Shown: positions 14,989-23,618, numbered from the stretch's first letter. The stretch: DNA of 24,667 nt from Syntrophaceae bacterium UBA6078 (GCA_002428735.1 DIXO01000040.1:1-24667); one strand, 5' to 3'. Translations and numbers: made by a program. The notes: generated from the sequence alone by a model not told the origin.

Positions 14989-15675
14989 TTATGCCCTGTT
15001 TCCGCGTCTTCGAGACGCCCTCCTTTTCCTGCCTAATCCCGCGAGGCCGATCAGCCCGACCCCCAGGAGCACGACAGTTCCGGGTTCGGGGACAGGAGGC
15101 CCCCCTTCGGGGTTGTAGGTATACCGGACGGTCGCCCCGCCGGAATACCATATGTCGGGATACGTGTAGCTGAAATTGCCGCTGGTCCATGAGACGAAAG
15201 GATTGGCCTCCAGATCCAGATTAAACGTGCCGGTTCCTTCATAGGCATACAGATCAGAGCTTCCGACGGACCCGGTTGTCGAATCCGAGAAATACGGAGC
15301 GAGGAATGTCACCGTGCGGCCGCTCTTGAGCCTGTCGTATGCGACGTCGGTGCTGTTCGTCAGCGTAAGCTGGAGGGGCGACAAGCTTCCTGTGCCGCTC
15401 AGTTCAGTGGTGAACCCATACGTTGCTGTGCCGGTGGATCTTCTGCTGGTGTTCGTGAGCGTCAAATCGCCGGAAGCAATGTCCATGTGGAAATCAATTT
15501 CAACCGCAGTCAGCGTTCCCAGTGCCGTATCGAAATAGTCAAAGATCATGCTTTCGCTGGCGCTGCTGAAGGTGTCGCTGGTCTCCAGTATGGTAGCCAT
15601 TCCCGCAGGAACCCACAGCAGGGTCAGTATGCCAACCGTCAGTATCGTATATGTCAATCGTTTGAATTTCTTCAT
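14989..15675 (-). CDS. PEP-CTERM sorting-domain exported protein
   Basis: This 228-residue secreted protein has a signal peptide at residues 1-27 (basic start, core ILTVGILTLLWVPAG, cut near GMA). A Ser/Thr-rich beta-strand body follows. The C-terminus has the PEP-CTERM signal: PVPEPGT at 194-200, a hydrophobic helix at 201-214, then a basic tail RKRRASRRR. The exosortase system recognises this signal, cleaves there and sends the protein to the surface or extracellular matrix. The segment ALGTLTAVEIDF resembles a choice-of-anchor domain, which I hold loosely. I chose ATG 15673-15675 (minus), six bases after GAGG, over a TTG four codons upstream. No exosortase gene is in the window. A strong terminator follows. 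Confidence 0.92.
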   Translation of the reverse strand: MKKFKRLTYTILTVGILTLLWVPAGMATILETSDTFSSASESMIFDYFDTALGTLTAVEIDFHMDIASGDLTLTNTSRRSTGTATYGFTTELSGTGSLSPLQLTLTNSTDVAYDRLKSGRTVTFLAPYFSDSTTGSVGSSDLYAYEGTGTFNLDLEANPFVSWTSGNFSYTYPDIWYSGGATVRYTYNPEGGPPVPEPGTVVLLGVGLIGLAGLGRKRRASRRRGNRA

Positions 15676-15828
15676 CGCAAACCTCAATGGTGTTTCACTT
15701 CTATTTTCATCCGTTTCGTACTATCCACACACCTTCAACCATAAAGATCGCAATAACCGTGCTAAAAAAAATAACAGGGGCACAATCCGCCCGCCAATAT
15801 CGGGAAAGACGGACGGTGGAAATAATAG

Positions 15829-15965
15829 AACAACTATTACAGCTAGTTGTAATGTTATGGACGCTGCCGAATAATTGTCCGCGAACCGTAAAAAGACGGG
15901 GGAAAGGGGTAGCCGGAGGGTCAGAATACGTGTAATTGTGTAATTCAAATTACAATTACGTAATT
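15829..15965. promoter_or_regulatory. Cluster of GTAATT motifs upstream of the PEP-CTERM gene and ncRNA
   Basis: Five copies of GTAATT in mixed orientation fall within 34 bp: + at 15932, 15940 and 15960; - at 15948 and 15954 (as AATTAC). Together they form an imperfect palindrome. A separate 7-bp dyad (ACAACTA 15830-15836, TAGTTGT 15844-15850) lies nearby. The cluster ends 41 bp before the -35 box of the ncRNA/barrel promoter and about 260 bp from the PEP-CTERM start. It may be an operator for one or both. No gene is seen in 15676-16005. Confidence 0.45.
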
Positions 15966-16005
15966 AATGTAAGCTGGTATCGGTCTCAAAAATGGGTGCG
16001 CCCTC

Positions 16006-16034
16006 TTGACAAAATGGGTTGAAGCTATTATGTT
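16006..16034 (+). promoter_or_regulatory. Sigma-70-type promoter of the putative ncRNA/leader
   Basis: TTGACA (16006-16011) is followed after 17 bp by TATGTT (16029-16034). The predicted transcript start is near 16041. No start codon with a ribosome site follows for about 400 bp. Confidence 0.65.
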
Positions 16035-16040
16035 ACATCT

Positions 16041-16320
16041 AAAGAAAAGCTGGGTACCGGACCGGGTTGAATCCTTTTAAGGAGGGGACCGGAGAAACAG
16101 AGAACACGACGGAAAGATAACAGCATAATCGAGATACTGTCGTGCCCGTAATGAGTCATCTTACCGGAGGTAAATCGAAAACAGCAGCACGGGGTCTTCG
16201 TGGCGATTGTCGCCCGTGTAAGACCAAGAACATGTATGAGTGACTCCTGAGTAGAGACAAAACGGCACAGGCGGTTCTCGTCAACCCCTCGCGAGAAGTA
16301 ATCTTCCGCGAGGGGTTTTT
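16041..16320 (+). ncRNA. Putative structured RNA or attenuated leader, class unknown
   Basis: This stretch begins just after a good promoter, contains no credible ORF and ends in a strong intrinsic terminator. Several nested stems can be drawn: CCGG 16057-16060 with 16089-16092 around TCCTTTTAAGGA; CACGAC 16105-16110 with GTCGTG 16139-16144; and GAGTCA 16153-16158 with TGACTC 16241-16246. The last encloses TTACC/GGTAA (16161-16173) and GGTCTT 16193-16198 with AAGACC 16220-16225, itself enclosing GGCGA/TCGCC. GAGGGG at 16082-16087 could pair with the terminator arm CCCCTC as an antiterminator. I do not recognise an Rfam class. It could be a stand-alone small RNA or a leader controlling the barrel gene at 16441. 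Confidence 0.45.
16285..16320 (+). terminator. Strong intrinsic terminator
   Basis: CCCCTCGCG (16285-16293) and CGCGAGGGG (16307-16315) pair perfectly. GAAG/CTTC extends the stem inside, and TTTTT follows at 16316-16320. It lies 120 bp before the barrel gene, so it either ends a small RNA or acts as an attenuator. Confidence 0.9.
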
Positions 16321-16440
16321 GTCTGCGCTCCCGCCGGCTCTGATCCATGGTGCAGCCGCGGGATGGAACAGTGACAGGAATGGCGTACATTTTTTGAGAT
16401 GCGTGCATTGTAAGACAAATCGAAAGCAGGGGAGGGCAGC

Positions 16441-17262
16441 ATGCGAAAAACGATAATCGGTGTAGTGGCACTCGCGGCGGTTTTGTGTTCATCCGTTGCT
16501 TTTGGTGACCAAAAGACTCGCGGACCGGTTGCATTACCGGTACACTCTTTTGAGATCGGACCGGAAGTTGCCTACATGGAGTACCGGGAGCCGGGAGTGA
16601 TGAGGCAGGACGGTCTCATGTACGGGCTGAAAGCCTCCTACACGTACCGCGATGAGGTTATGTTCAGGATAGAAGGCCGAAGCAGCTATTCGGAGATGGA
16701 TTACAAAAATTCAGGCGAGATGAACAACCTGAACAACTACGTCTTTGAAGCGCGAGGGCTGATTGGATATGACATTCCTCTGACACGGACGTCCCTTGTT
16801 ACCCCCTATATCGGTTTCGGTTACCGATGGCTGTACGACGACAGCGGTGGACACGTCAGCACGACCGGCGCGTACGGGTACGACAGGGAGTCGAATTACT
16901 ATTACACCCCTCTGGGAATTGAAACGTACACCGATCTTGGCAATGGATGGTCCTGGGGAATGACGGCGGAATTCGATTATTTTTGGGAAGGACGGCAGTA
17001 CAGCTATCTCAGCGATGCAAGTCCCGTATATTACAGCGATGCCGACAACAAACAGAACGACGGCTACGGGCTGAGAGGTTCTGTCCGGTTGCAGAAGAAG
17101 GGCGATACGGTCAGTTTTGTCTTCGAACCGTTCGTGCGGTACTGGGAGATCGACAAATCGGACTATGATTACGTGCTGTACGGAGGGGTTCCCAACAGCG
17201 CCGTCTATGAGCCGAAGAATGAGACAATCGAGATTGGCGCTCTGTTCATGGTGCTGTTTTAA
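16441..17262 (+). CDS. Outer-membrane beta-barrel protein, function unknown
   Basis: This is a 273-residue exported protein. A signal peptide at 1-22 (MRKTIIGVVALAAVLCSSVAFG) precedes a body rich in alternating aromatic and polar residues, with many Tyr and Gly. Examples are LMYGLKASYTYRDEVMFRIE, GFGYRWLYDD and FEPFVRYWEID. The last residue is Phe (LFMVLF), the usual barrel-assembly (BAM) signal. I estimate 10-12 strands, but cannot assign a named family. ATG 16441 follows AGGGGAGGG. Expression may depend on read-through past the terminator at 16285-16320. It converges with the AsmA-like gene 74 bp away, and both belong to the cell envelope. Confidence 0.8.
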   Translation: MRKTIIGVVALAAVLCSSVAFGDQKTRGPVALPVHSFEIGPEVAYMEYREPGVMRQDGLMYGLKASYTYRDEVMFRIEGRSSYSEMDYKNSGEMNNLNNYVFEARGLIGYDIPLTRTSLVTPYIGFGYRWLYDDSGGHVSTTGAYGYDRESNYYYTPLGIETYTDLGNGWSWGMTAEFDYFWEGRQYSYLSDASPVYYSDADNKQNDGYGLRGSVRLQKKGDTVSFVFEPFVRYWEIDKSDYDYVLYGGVPNSAVYEPKNETIEIGALFMVLF

Positions 17263-17336
17263 TCACTGTTTAACTGAGGCGGAGGGAACTGCTTCGAGCC
17301 GGATCGAGAATAATGGCGGATCATTCCCGGAGTTCT

Positions 17337-20300
17337 TCAGTGCCCCAGAAGGACGTCTCCCGTATCCGTTATGAGCTTTCCCGGTAACTGGAAAAGCCGC
17401 CGGAATATGTTCAAAACCCCTCTGCCGATCGATTGTACAGTTATAGGGGTCACAGTCGGGTCGTCGAAGGTTCCGTCCACCTTGACGTGGACGGTGATTA
17501 ATTTTCCATTTTCATCGGTAATAACCCATCCCGCTATAGGGATTTTTGACGCGATAAGGTCCAGCGTCTGCAGGGGATGAACGCCGACGATGGCGTCAAT
17601 CTCCTTTTCGAGGACATCGACATTCCCCACGGCCGACATTTCCATGGCGTCACTTTTTATGAAGAAGTCCTCAGAAGAAAAAATGCCCTTTTCAAGAGAC
17701 GCACTGCACGTGATTGTCTTATAGGGCATCCCGTCTTTTGCCATGTCCGGCAGTTGCAGCTTTGCCAGTTGCAAAACGTTGAGGAGGGAGAATATCTTGG
17801 AAAGGACGGAATACTTCTTCAGGACTCCTTTTTCGGCCCTCACCTGAAATGTCCCCGCCGCTGTTTTCTTGAGGTCTTCCGCAATGTTCCCTGTGGCTGA
17901 TATCTCTCCCGTAAGGAACAGCGCGCCGGTAATCGTGTGGTCCACGATTCCCAGAAACCGCTGAATCGGTTCCAGCGACATTCCGTCTGCGGAGATATTC
18001 GCTTCATACAGGTTCCTGCCGTCGGGATGAAGATGCGCTTTCCCCTTCGCGGTCCCTCTTCCCTCGAAGAAATCGGCTCCGAATGTTTCAACATCAACGG
18101 TTCCCGGGGTGTATCGCACTTTGGCGGCAAGATTCTTGAAATCAAGCCCGTTGAACGTGCCCCCGTCCACCCGCAGAGTCGCCTGCAGTTGCATGCCGGG
18201 GATACCGGTGATACCGGTATCTTTTTTTTCGGTATACTCCAGGGCCAGGAGGCAGGCGGCATCATCGAAATCACTATCCGGCGAAATCAGTTCCGCAGTG
18301 ATTTTCGGCTCATCGAAATGCCTCATATCCCCGGACAGCTTGAAGATGGATTTCCCCAGCGCGAAAGACAGATTATACACGTGAAGGGTGTTTTGCTGGA
18401 GGGCGATCTGCCCCCGGACCGTGCGCAGATTCACTTCTCCTTCAGGGCTGGTAAATCCCAGGTCCGCTGTTCGGAGCAGATGAGAATTCACATGGCACAT
18501 GAATTCTGGTTTCCGAAAATCGTTCATGTGGAGTGTACCCCGGATCGTGCTTTCTCCAATTCGCGCCGTAAGGGGAGAGGTGTCCAATTCATATCCCCTG
18601 AACATGATGTTCCCGGTTACGCCCGTTATGGGCCGCGTGAAACCGGCCGGCAGCGCGCAGGAGGCATCGGCCAGGGAGATAGTTCCTTCCCATTGAATGG
18701 ATGCGGGATCTCCCAGGTCTCCCTTCCCTGAAAGATCGAGCCGGCAGGTTCCCGCCGGATCGAACCTTCTGATAACAGGCAGGATCTCTGCGGCTTCTCG
18801 AAGATCTAGGGCTTCGGACTGGATGGCAAGGGATAGAGACGTTCCCCCGGAACGGGACGCGGCCGAACCGCTCACCCGCAACGCGGGCAGATCATAGGCG
18901 AAGGAGGGGACATCGATAGAATCCGTGTGCAGGATAATCTCGGCGATGAGGCGGTTTTCTCTTGCCCCGGGTTTTTCGAACACATCGGGGTAGGCGTACG
19001 TCGCGTCTGTCAGATCCCAATTGGCGCTGACATGATACTCCTCGTTCGTACCCTTCCCTGACAGGGTGAGCGTTGAGGACCCGTCGAAATCCAGAGCTCC
19101 GAATTCCTCTGCCCCCAGGAGCCAGAGGATTTCATCGCGGGCGGGTTGAATGGTCATCTCAGCGGTGTACGCAACAGGGTGGGGGAGGGCGAAATCGGAA
19201 ATGCTTCCTTCCATGGTAAAGGGAGAATTGCCGAATGTGCCTGACATTTTCTCCAGCGAGAACTGTCTGTTCTCCCATTTCAATAATCCGCCCACATCAT
19301 GAAAGACAGGAGCCGAGCTTTCAGCCATAAAAACGCCGTTGTCGACTTCCACCTGTATGAACAAGACGCCGGCATTTCCCTGCTCATCCATATGGGGTAT
19401 TTCGCTCAGCCGACCCTTGAGGCTTCCTTCGACGAGCCGGAAATTGCCATCCCTGACATGAGTCTCGATAAAGCTCTCCACATCCGCGGGGATGATTTTC
19501 CACGGTACGTATGACTGGAACTCCTTCAAAGAAAAGATCGACGTGACAGCATGTGCCTCCAGAAGGGGATCTTCCGTATCTATTTCCCGAAGGTCGCATT
19601 GACCGTTGGCTTCAAATCCGTCAACTGCCAGGTGTTTGATATCAAGGTTCAGATGTCCGTTATTACGTGTGAGCGCGCAATCCACATGAACAGAACGGGG
19701 ATTGAGGACATCGCGGAAGGCTGTCGGAAAAGAGAGGCTGGCGTCTTTTACGGTAACGCTGCCTTTTGACGCAAAGCGTGCCAGTGTGCCTGAAAATGTG
19801 ATTTCCGCATTGATATGTCCCGCCAGTTGTTCCACAGGGACGAACTGTTTCAGGTAGGAATGATAATGGCGTATGTCCGATCTGTTTATCCCGATCAATG
19901 CCTCGACTGTGCTTTCCATCGGGTTTCCGGAAGAAGCGGGGCGAAATGTCCCCTTAACCAAAAGATCCGCCTGATTGTCATCTTCGACGAGGGCTGCCGT
20001 AACAGTGAAACGGGCCTTGTTTTCTTCACGGGATACATCGATTACACACTGCAGATTATCCAGCGCGGTTGCAATGCCCTCATCGCTCGCAGCCTGGTCC
20101 TGGAAGGCGACCGATCCGTTCTCAATGGTGAGCTTTCGAATCAGTGTGGTTACATGATTCTCTTTTTCTGTCAGGAGATCGGCGATGTTTAACACACCGG
20201 AACGATCCCGCTGTAACGACAAGCGGGGCTCGTCAAGGACGATTTCGCTGAGGACAAGATGGCTTCTCAAAAGGGGGAGCATGCGTACCCTGAAAAAAAC

Positions 20301-20579
20301 CGATTTAACATGCAGGAAGTCAGACGAGCGATCCTTCTCCGTAAGGGCCACGTTGGTAAAATGAATACTAAGACCTCTGCGGAGGGTGATAACGGCTTTC
20401 CCCGTATCAAAATCGATGTCGTGACCGAATTCCCTGCTCACACGTTCCGCGATGGAATCCTTGTAATCCTCCAGCCGGGACAGTTTGTACGCAAGAAAGA
20501 ACCAGGCGGACGCGCAGAGCCCCATGATTGCAAGGACGGATATGAACAGCATGGCGAGAGTTTTCTTTTTATTGGCCAA
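17337..20579 (-). CDS. AsmA-like (AsmA/YhdP family) inner-membrane-anchored periplasmic protein
   Basis: This 1,080-residue protein has one N-terminal membrane segment (about 8-31) and a very long periplasmic part. The N-terminal AsmA-type region (DYKDSIAERVSREFGHDIDF ... LVLSEIVLDEPRLSLQRDRSG) is followed by many beta-rich repeats. The C-terminus is of AsmA_2 type (ITGALFLTGEISATGNIAED, VGNVDVLEKEIDAIVGVHPL, VKVDGTFDDPTVTPI). AsmA/TamB/YhdP proteins form grooved beta structures that bridge the envelope and help move phospholipids to the outer membrane. The start is probably TTG 20577-20579, with AAAGGGG eight to nine bases upstream; the next ATG, at residue 10, has no ribosome site and would cut into the membrane segment. 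A promoter lies at 20616-20644. Confidence 0.88.
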   Translation of the reverse strand: MANKKKTLAMLFISVLAIMGLCASAWFFLAYKLSRLEDYKDSIAERVSREFGHDIDFDTGKAVITLRRGLSIHFTNVALTEKDRSSDFLHVKSVFFRVRMLPLLRSHLVLSEIVLDEPRLSLQRDRSGVLNIADLLTEKENHVTTLIRKLTIENGSVAFQDQAASDEGIATALDNLQCVIDVSREENKARFTVTAALVEDDNQADLLVKGTFRPASSGNPMESTVEALIGINRSDIRHYHSYLKQFVPVEQLAGHINAEITFSGTLARFASKGSVTVKDASLSFPTAFRDVLNPRSVHVDCALTRNNGHLNLDIKHLAVDGFEANGQCDLREIDTEDPLLEAHAVTSIFSLKEFQSYVPWKIIPADVESFIETHVRDGNFRLVEGSLKGRLSEIPHMDEQGNAGVLFIQVEVDNGVFMAESSAPVFHDVGGLLKWENRQFSLEKMSGTFGNSPFTMEGSISDFALPHPVAYTAEMTIQPARDEILWLLGAEEFGALDFDGSSTLTLSGKGTNEEYHVSANWDLTDATYAYPDVFEKPGARENRLIAEIILHTDSIDVPSFAYDLPALRVSGSAASRSGGTSLSLAIQSEALDLREAAEILPVIRRFDPAGTCRLDLSGKGDLGDPASIQWEGTISLADASCALPAGFTRPITGVTGNIMFRGYELDTSPLTARIGESTIRGTLHMNDFRKPEFMCHVNSHLLRTADLGFTSPEGEVNLRTVRGQIALQQNTLHVYNLSFALGKSIFKLSGDMRHFDEPKITAELISPDSDFDDAACLLALEYTEKKDTGITGIPGMQLQATLRVDGGTFNGLDFKNLAAKVRYTPGTVDVETFGADFFEGRGTAKGKAHLHPDGRNLYEANISADGMSLEPIQRFLGIVDHTITGALFLTGEISATGNIAEDLKKTAAGTFQVRAEKGVLKKYSVLSKIFSLLNVLQLAKLQLPDMAKDGMPYKTITCSASLEKGIFSSEDFFIKSDAMEMSAVGNVDVLEKEIDAIVGVHPLQTLDLIASKIPIAGWVITDENGKLITVHVKVDGTFDDPTVTPITVQSIGRGVLNIFRRLFQLPGKLITDTGDVLLGH

Positions 20580-20615
20580 CGGGGAACCCCTTTCAGAGGT
20601 TATGTGATGTAAATC

Positions 20616-20644
20616 AATCTACAACAACCCTCTGCCACTGTCAA
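20616..20644 (-). promoter_or_regulatory. Promoter of the AsmA-like gene
   Basis: On the minus strand, TTGACA (20639-20644) and TAGATT (20616-20621) are exactly 17 bp apart. This would start the transcript about 30 nt before the TTG start codon and supports that start. Confidence 0.6.
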
Positions 20645-20856
20645 TTTGAAGACTTGGGTGTTGAGAGCCACGACGTCGATAACGATTTTTAGTCTGCCTC
20701 GTTAATGCCTTTTCTCAAATTTAGTCGTAAAATCAAGAAAAAGCAAAGAGTCAAGTCGCCTCCTGTTGGCAGTTGCCAAAGAAAGCCCCTGTGTGCTAGG
20801 AAAAGCGTCAAGTTTTCGCAGGTCTTGCCATATCGCGGTGCGGAAAGGACATTCCG

Positions 20857-22107
20857 ATGTATCTTCCCATCCTACAGAGTCTGTTGGGTCTTTTTACCTT
20901 TATCCTGATTGCCTGGGCCTTGTCGGAGAACCGGCGAGGTGTCAGCCCGCGGCTGATCATTACCGGGCTTGTCCTTCAGTTTGTTCTGGCCCTGATCTTC
21001 CTGAGGATACCGGTTTTCCGGGATCTTTTCCTCCTCTTGAACCGGTCGGCCGAGGCCCTGGAGGAGGGAACCCGCGCCGGAACGTCCTTTGTCTTCGGCT
21101 ATCTGGGTGGTTCGCCTCTCCCCTTCACGGAACCCTATCCCGGCGCGGCCTACATTTTTGCCTTCCGGGCTCTTCCGGTGATCATCGTTACCGGCGCCCT
21201 GACCACGCTCTTGTATTACTGGAAGATCATCCCCGTCCTGGTCCGGGCCTTTTCGGCGGTCCTCCAGCGTTCCATGGGGATCGGCGGTGCGCTGGGGGTG
21301 GGGTGCACGGCGAACATATTCGCCGGAATGGTCGAATCGCCCCTGTTCATCCGGCCCTATCTTAAGTCCATGACCCGCAGCGAACTCTTCACCCTCATGA
21401 CCTGCGGTATGGCCACCATCGCCGGGACCGTCCTCGTCCTCTATGCAAGCATTATCAAACCTGTGGTCCCGGATGCCCTGGGACACATCATCTCCGCCTC
21501 CCTGATCAGCGCTCCCGCATCGATCCTGATCGCCGGTGTCATGATTCCGGAGACGAAAGAACCGACGCTGGGGAGTATCGCGCCGCCCGTGCAGATACGC
21601 AGTTCCATGGACGCCCTCGTCCAGGGAACTGCCTCCGGGTTGCATATATTCATCAATGTGGTGTCTTTGCTGATCGTCCTGGTTGCGCTGGTGAGTATGA
21701 TCAATCAGGCGCTGGGGCTTCTGCCCCAGGTGGGGGGAGAAGCGATGACCCTCCAAGGCATCCTCGGCTATATCATGAGCCCCCTGGTCTGGCTGGCGGG
21801 AATCCCCTGGAGCGAGGCTCACACCGCGGGAAGTCTCATGGGGGTCAAGGTGGTACTCAACGAACTGCTGGCCTACCTGGACCTGGCGAAGTTGCCCGCC
21901 GGCGCGCTTTCCGAGCGCAGTAGCCTGATCATGACCTATGCCCTCTGCGGGTTCGCCAACATCGGCAGCCTGGGGATCCTTATCGGGGGACTTTCGACCA
22001 TCGTCCCCGACAGGGCCGCCGAGATCGTCGCCCTGGGGCCCCGGTCGATCCTGGCGGGCGTCCTGACGACGCTCATGACCGGAGCGGTCATCGGCATTTT
22101 GTATTAA
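20857..22107 (+). CDS. Concentrative nucleoside transporter (CNT/NupC family)
   Basis: This 416-residue, strongly hydrophobic inner-membrane protein matches CNT transporters, which import nucleosides with Na+ or H+. Signatures are NIFAGMVESPLFIRPYLKSM at 153-172, TRSELFTLMTCGMATIAGTV at 173-192, LNELLAYLDL at 334-343 and TYALCGFANIGSLGI at 360-374. The transport-core acids E160 and E336 and N368/S371 are present. The base-contacting Gln-Thr of the usual GQTE motif is replaced by Met158-Val159. ATG 20857 follows GGAAAGGA. The gene is divergent from the AsmA-like gene and converges with the SDR, whose stop is only 23 bp away. Substrate range is uncertain. Confidence 0.9.
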   Translation: MYLPILQSLLGLFTFILIAWALSENRRGVSPRLIITGLVLQFVLALIFLRIPVFRDLFLLLNRSAEALEEGTRAGTSFVFGYLGGSPLPFTEPYPGAAYIFAFRALPVIIVTGALTTLLYYWKIIPVLVRAFSAVLQRSMGIGGALGVGCTANIFAGMVESPLFIRPYLKSMTRSELFTLMTCGMATIAGTVLVLYASIIKPVVPDALGHIISASLISAPASILIAGVMIPETKEPTLGSIAPPVQIRSSMDALVQGTASGLHIFINVVSLLIVLVALVSMINQALGLLPQVGGEAMTLQGILGYIMSPLVWLAGIPWSEAHTAGSLMGVKVVLNELLAYLDLAKLPAGALSERSSLIMTYALCGFANIGSLGILIGGLSTIVPDRAAEIVALGPRSILAGVLTTLMTGAVIGILY

Positions 22108-22130
22108 TCACGAGAGGGAACATGCGATAA

Positions 22131-22865
22131 TCAGGGTACGACCTGCCGTGTGGGCATGATGAGCAGTTCCTGCAGATTGACGTTGCCTGGCTGGGCGTAG
22201 ACATAGACCAGGGCGTCGGCTACATCTTCCGCATGAAGAGCCTCCAGTCCGTCGCGGCGTTCCTTCATTTTCTCGGCCGGTACGTTGTAGCCCCAGTTGG
22301 TGTAGACCGCGCCGGGTTCGATGAGAGAGACGCGGATCCCCGACTCGCCGAGTTCTTTGCGCAGCGCGTCGTGAAAACCTACCACCGCGAACTTGGTGGC
22401 ACTGTACACGGAGAAACCGGGCATTCCATGACGGCCGGCAACGCTCGCTACGCTGCAAATCATCGCGCCCCGGCGGCCGCGCATAAGGGGTATGGCTGCC
22501 TGAGTGCAGTTAAGAAGGCCGTACAGGTTGGCGTCGATCATTTCCCGCCATTCGTCCCGGGTGCTTTTCTCAAACGGATTGTAGTACCCCACGCCCGCGT
22601 TGTTGAAGAGCAGATCCAATCCACCGAATTGTTCCTTCACCTCAACGAACAGTCGCTGCACCGCCTCCGCATTCGCCACATTGAAGGCCTTTGCCGTGGC
22701 TCGCTGGCCAAGTTCTTCGGCCAGATTCATGATCTTGTCCCTGCTGCGGGCAGCCAGTACGACATTGACGCCCTCCTTCACCAGCGCCCGGGCCGCAGCC
22801 TGGCCAATGCCAATCGAAGCGCCTGTTATGACTGCAACGGTATTCGAAATATCGCGAAGTTCCAC
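22131..22865 (-). CDS. Short-chain dehydrogenase/reductase (SDR family)
   Basis: This 244-residue classical SDR is an NAD(P)H-dependent oxidoreductase. Motifs are TGASIGIG at 14-21 (nucleotide loop), NNAG at 88-91, N113, catalytic S141, and Y154-S-A-T-K158. The arginine after the second strand (R40 in AAR) suggests NADP(H). The segment IEPGAVYTNWG follows, where the substrate loop lies. The start is GTG 22863-22865 (minus), behind GAGAGGAG. The ferritin-like gene lies upstream on the same strand with a strong GC hairpin between them, so the two are probably separate transcripts. The substrate is unknown; a 3-oxoacyl or alcohol substrate would fit the family. Confidence 0.92.
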   Translation of the reverse strand: MELRDISNTVAVITGASIGIGQAAARALVKEGVNVVLAARSRDKIMNLAEELGQRATAKAFNVANAEAVQRLFVEVKEQFGGLDLLFNNAGVGYYNPFEKSTRDEWREMIDANLYGLLNCTQAAIPLMRGRRGAMICSVASVAGRHGMPGFSVYSATKFAVVGFHDALRKELGESGIRVSLIEPGAVYTNWGYNVPAEKMKERRDGLEALHAEDVADALVYVYAQPGNVNLQELLIMPTRQVVP

Positions 22866-22984
22866 GAAACAACTCCTCTCAAGATAACGCCCTGGTGTCT
22901 GGACTCAGTGTAATCAGCACTACAGAGATAACAGATTTACGCACGCCTTCCCTTGGTTTTGCGGGAAAGCCTGCTTCACCCCGT

Positions 22985-23009
22985 GCGCCCCGGGTGTATC
23001 CCGGGGCGC
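22985..23009 (-). terminator. Perfect 10-bp GC hairpin after the ferritin-like gene
   Basis: GCGCCCCGGG (22985-22994) and CCCGGGGCGC (23000-23009) pair perfectly around a 5-nt loop. It lies 63 bp after the ferritin-like stop and upstream of the SDR gene. There is no T-run, so it may be a pausing or mRNA-protecting hairpin rather than a classical terminator. Confidence 0.5.
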
Positions 23010-23071
23010 TGGAGGGTGTTCAAAAACCGCATCATTTACTGAGTTGCCGACTTGGTGCCCGCGAAAAACAG

Positions 23072-23563
23072 TTAGAAGCGGTACGAACTGTACTTGTTGG
23101 TGTAGTAACTTTCAAAGAAAGAGATCTGTTTTTGAAGGAAGTTGTAGTGTCCCTTCTCCCAGTCTGCAAGTTTATTAAAGAGATCTTTGACCTCTTTCTG
23201 GTTTGCGCCGGCGGCCGCTTCCCGATAAAACTTTTCGGACTCGATCTCAAGCTTGATGCCGATTGAGAGAGCCGTCATATCGAAGTCAGATACTTTGTCT
23301 TTGAATTCACGGGTAAAAATGGGACTCTGCGCGTCTTCAAAAGAAGCGGGAGCGGGGAGATCAGCTGCCGGTATTGCCTCCCCCGCATCATGGGCCTTGG
23401 CCATGGCCAGCAGTTTGTCATAGTGGCCCTGCTCTTCATCGGCGAGCATCTGAAAAACCTTCTTTGCTTTTGTGTCTGCCGTTTTTTCAGCAGCCATTTT
23501 ATACAGTTCACGCCCCTCAATCTCTGACTTGATCGCCGTTTGAAATACTTTTTTAAGATCCAT
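23072..23563 (-). CDS. Ferritin-like diiron protein (rubrerythrin-type, no rubredoxin domain)
   Basis: This 163-residue four-helix protein has two similar halves with diiron ligands. In the first half E16 lies in SEIEGRELY, with E44-x-x-H47 in DEEQGHYDKL. In the second half E108 lies in LEIESEKFY, with E136-x-x-H139 in DWEKGHYNFL. This is the rubrerythrin/ferritin-like pattern, probably for peroxide reduction or iron handling in an anaerobe. No CxxC rubredoxin domain is present. The start is ATG 23561-23563 (minus) behind AAGGAGGAAA. A longer open frame to 24244 exists only because the antisense of the crotonase gene lacks stops. Its promoter has a palindrome over the -10 box. Confidence 0.9.
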   Translation of the reverse strand: MDLKKVFQTAIKSEIEGRELYKMAAEKTADTKAKKVFQMLADEEQGHYDKLLAMAKAHDAGEAIPAADLPAPASFEDAQSPIFTREFKDKVSDFDMTALSIGIKLEIESEKFYREAAAGANQKEVKDLFNKLADWEKGHYNFLQKQISFFESYYTNKYSSYRF

Positions 23564-23618
23564 AGATATTTCCTCCTTGGCTTTTTCGGTTGGGTTGATA
23601 AGAACGTGCCCTCTTCTG

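Noticed and set aside
16041..16320. Known RNA classes (c-di-GMP riboswitch, RNase P RNA, 6S RNA, SRP RNA, tmRNA) for the structured unit
   Set aside because: None of the conserved core motifs I know for these classes could be found in the sequence.
16028..16534. 168-codon minus-strand open frame across the ncRNA unit
   Set aside because: It runs antisense through a strong promoter and terminator and into the barrel signal peptide, with no ribosome site or family motif.
20872..21822. 316-codon minus-strand open frame antisense to the CNT gene
   Set aside because: It is low-complexity (G, D, R, Q-rich), typical of the shadow of a GC-rich membrane protein gene.
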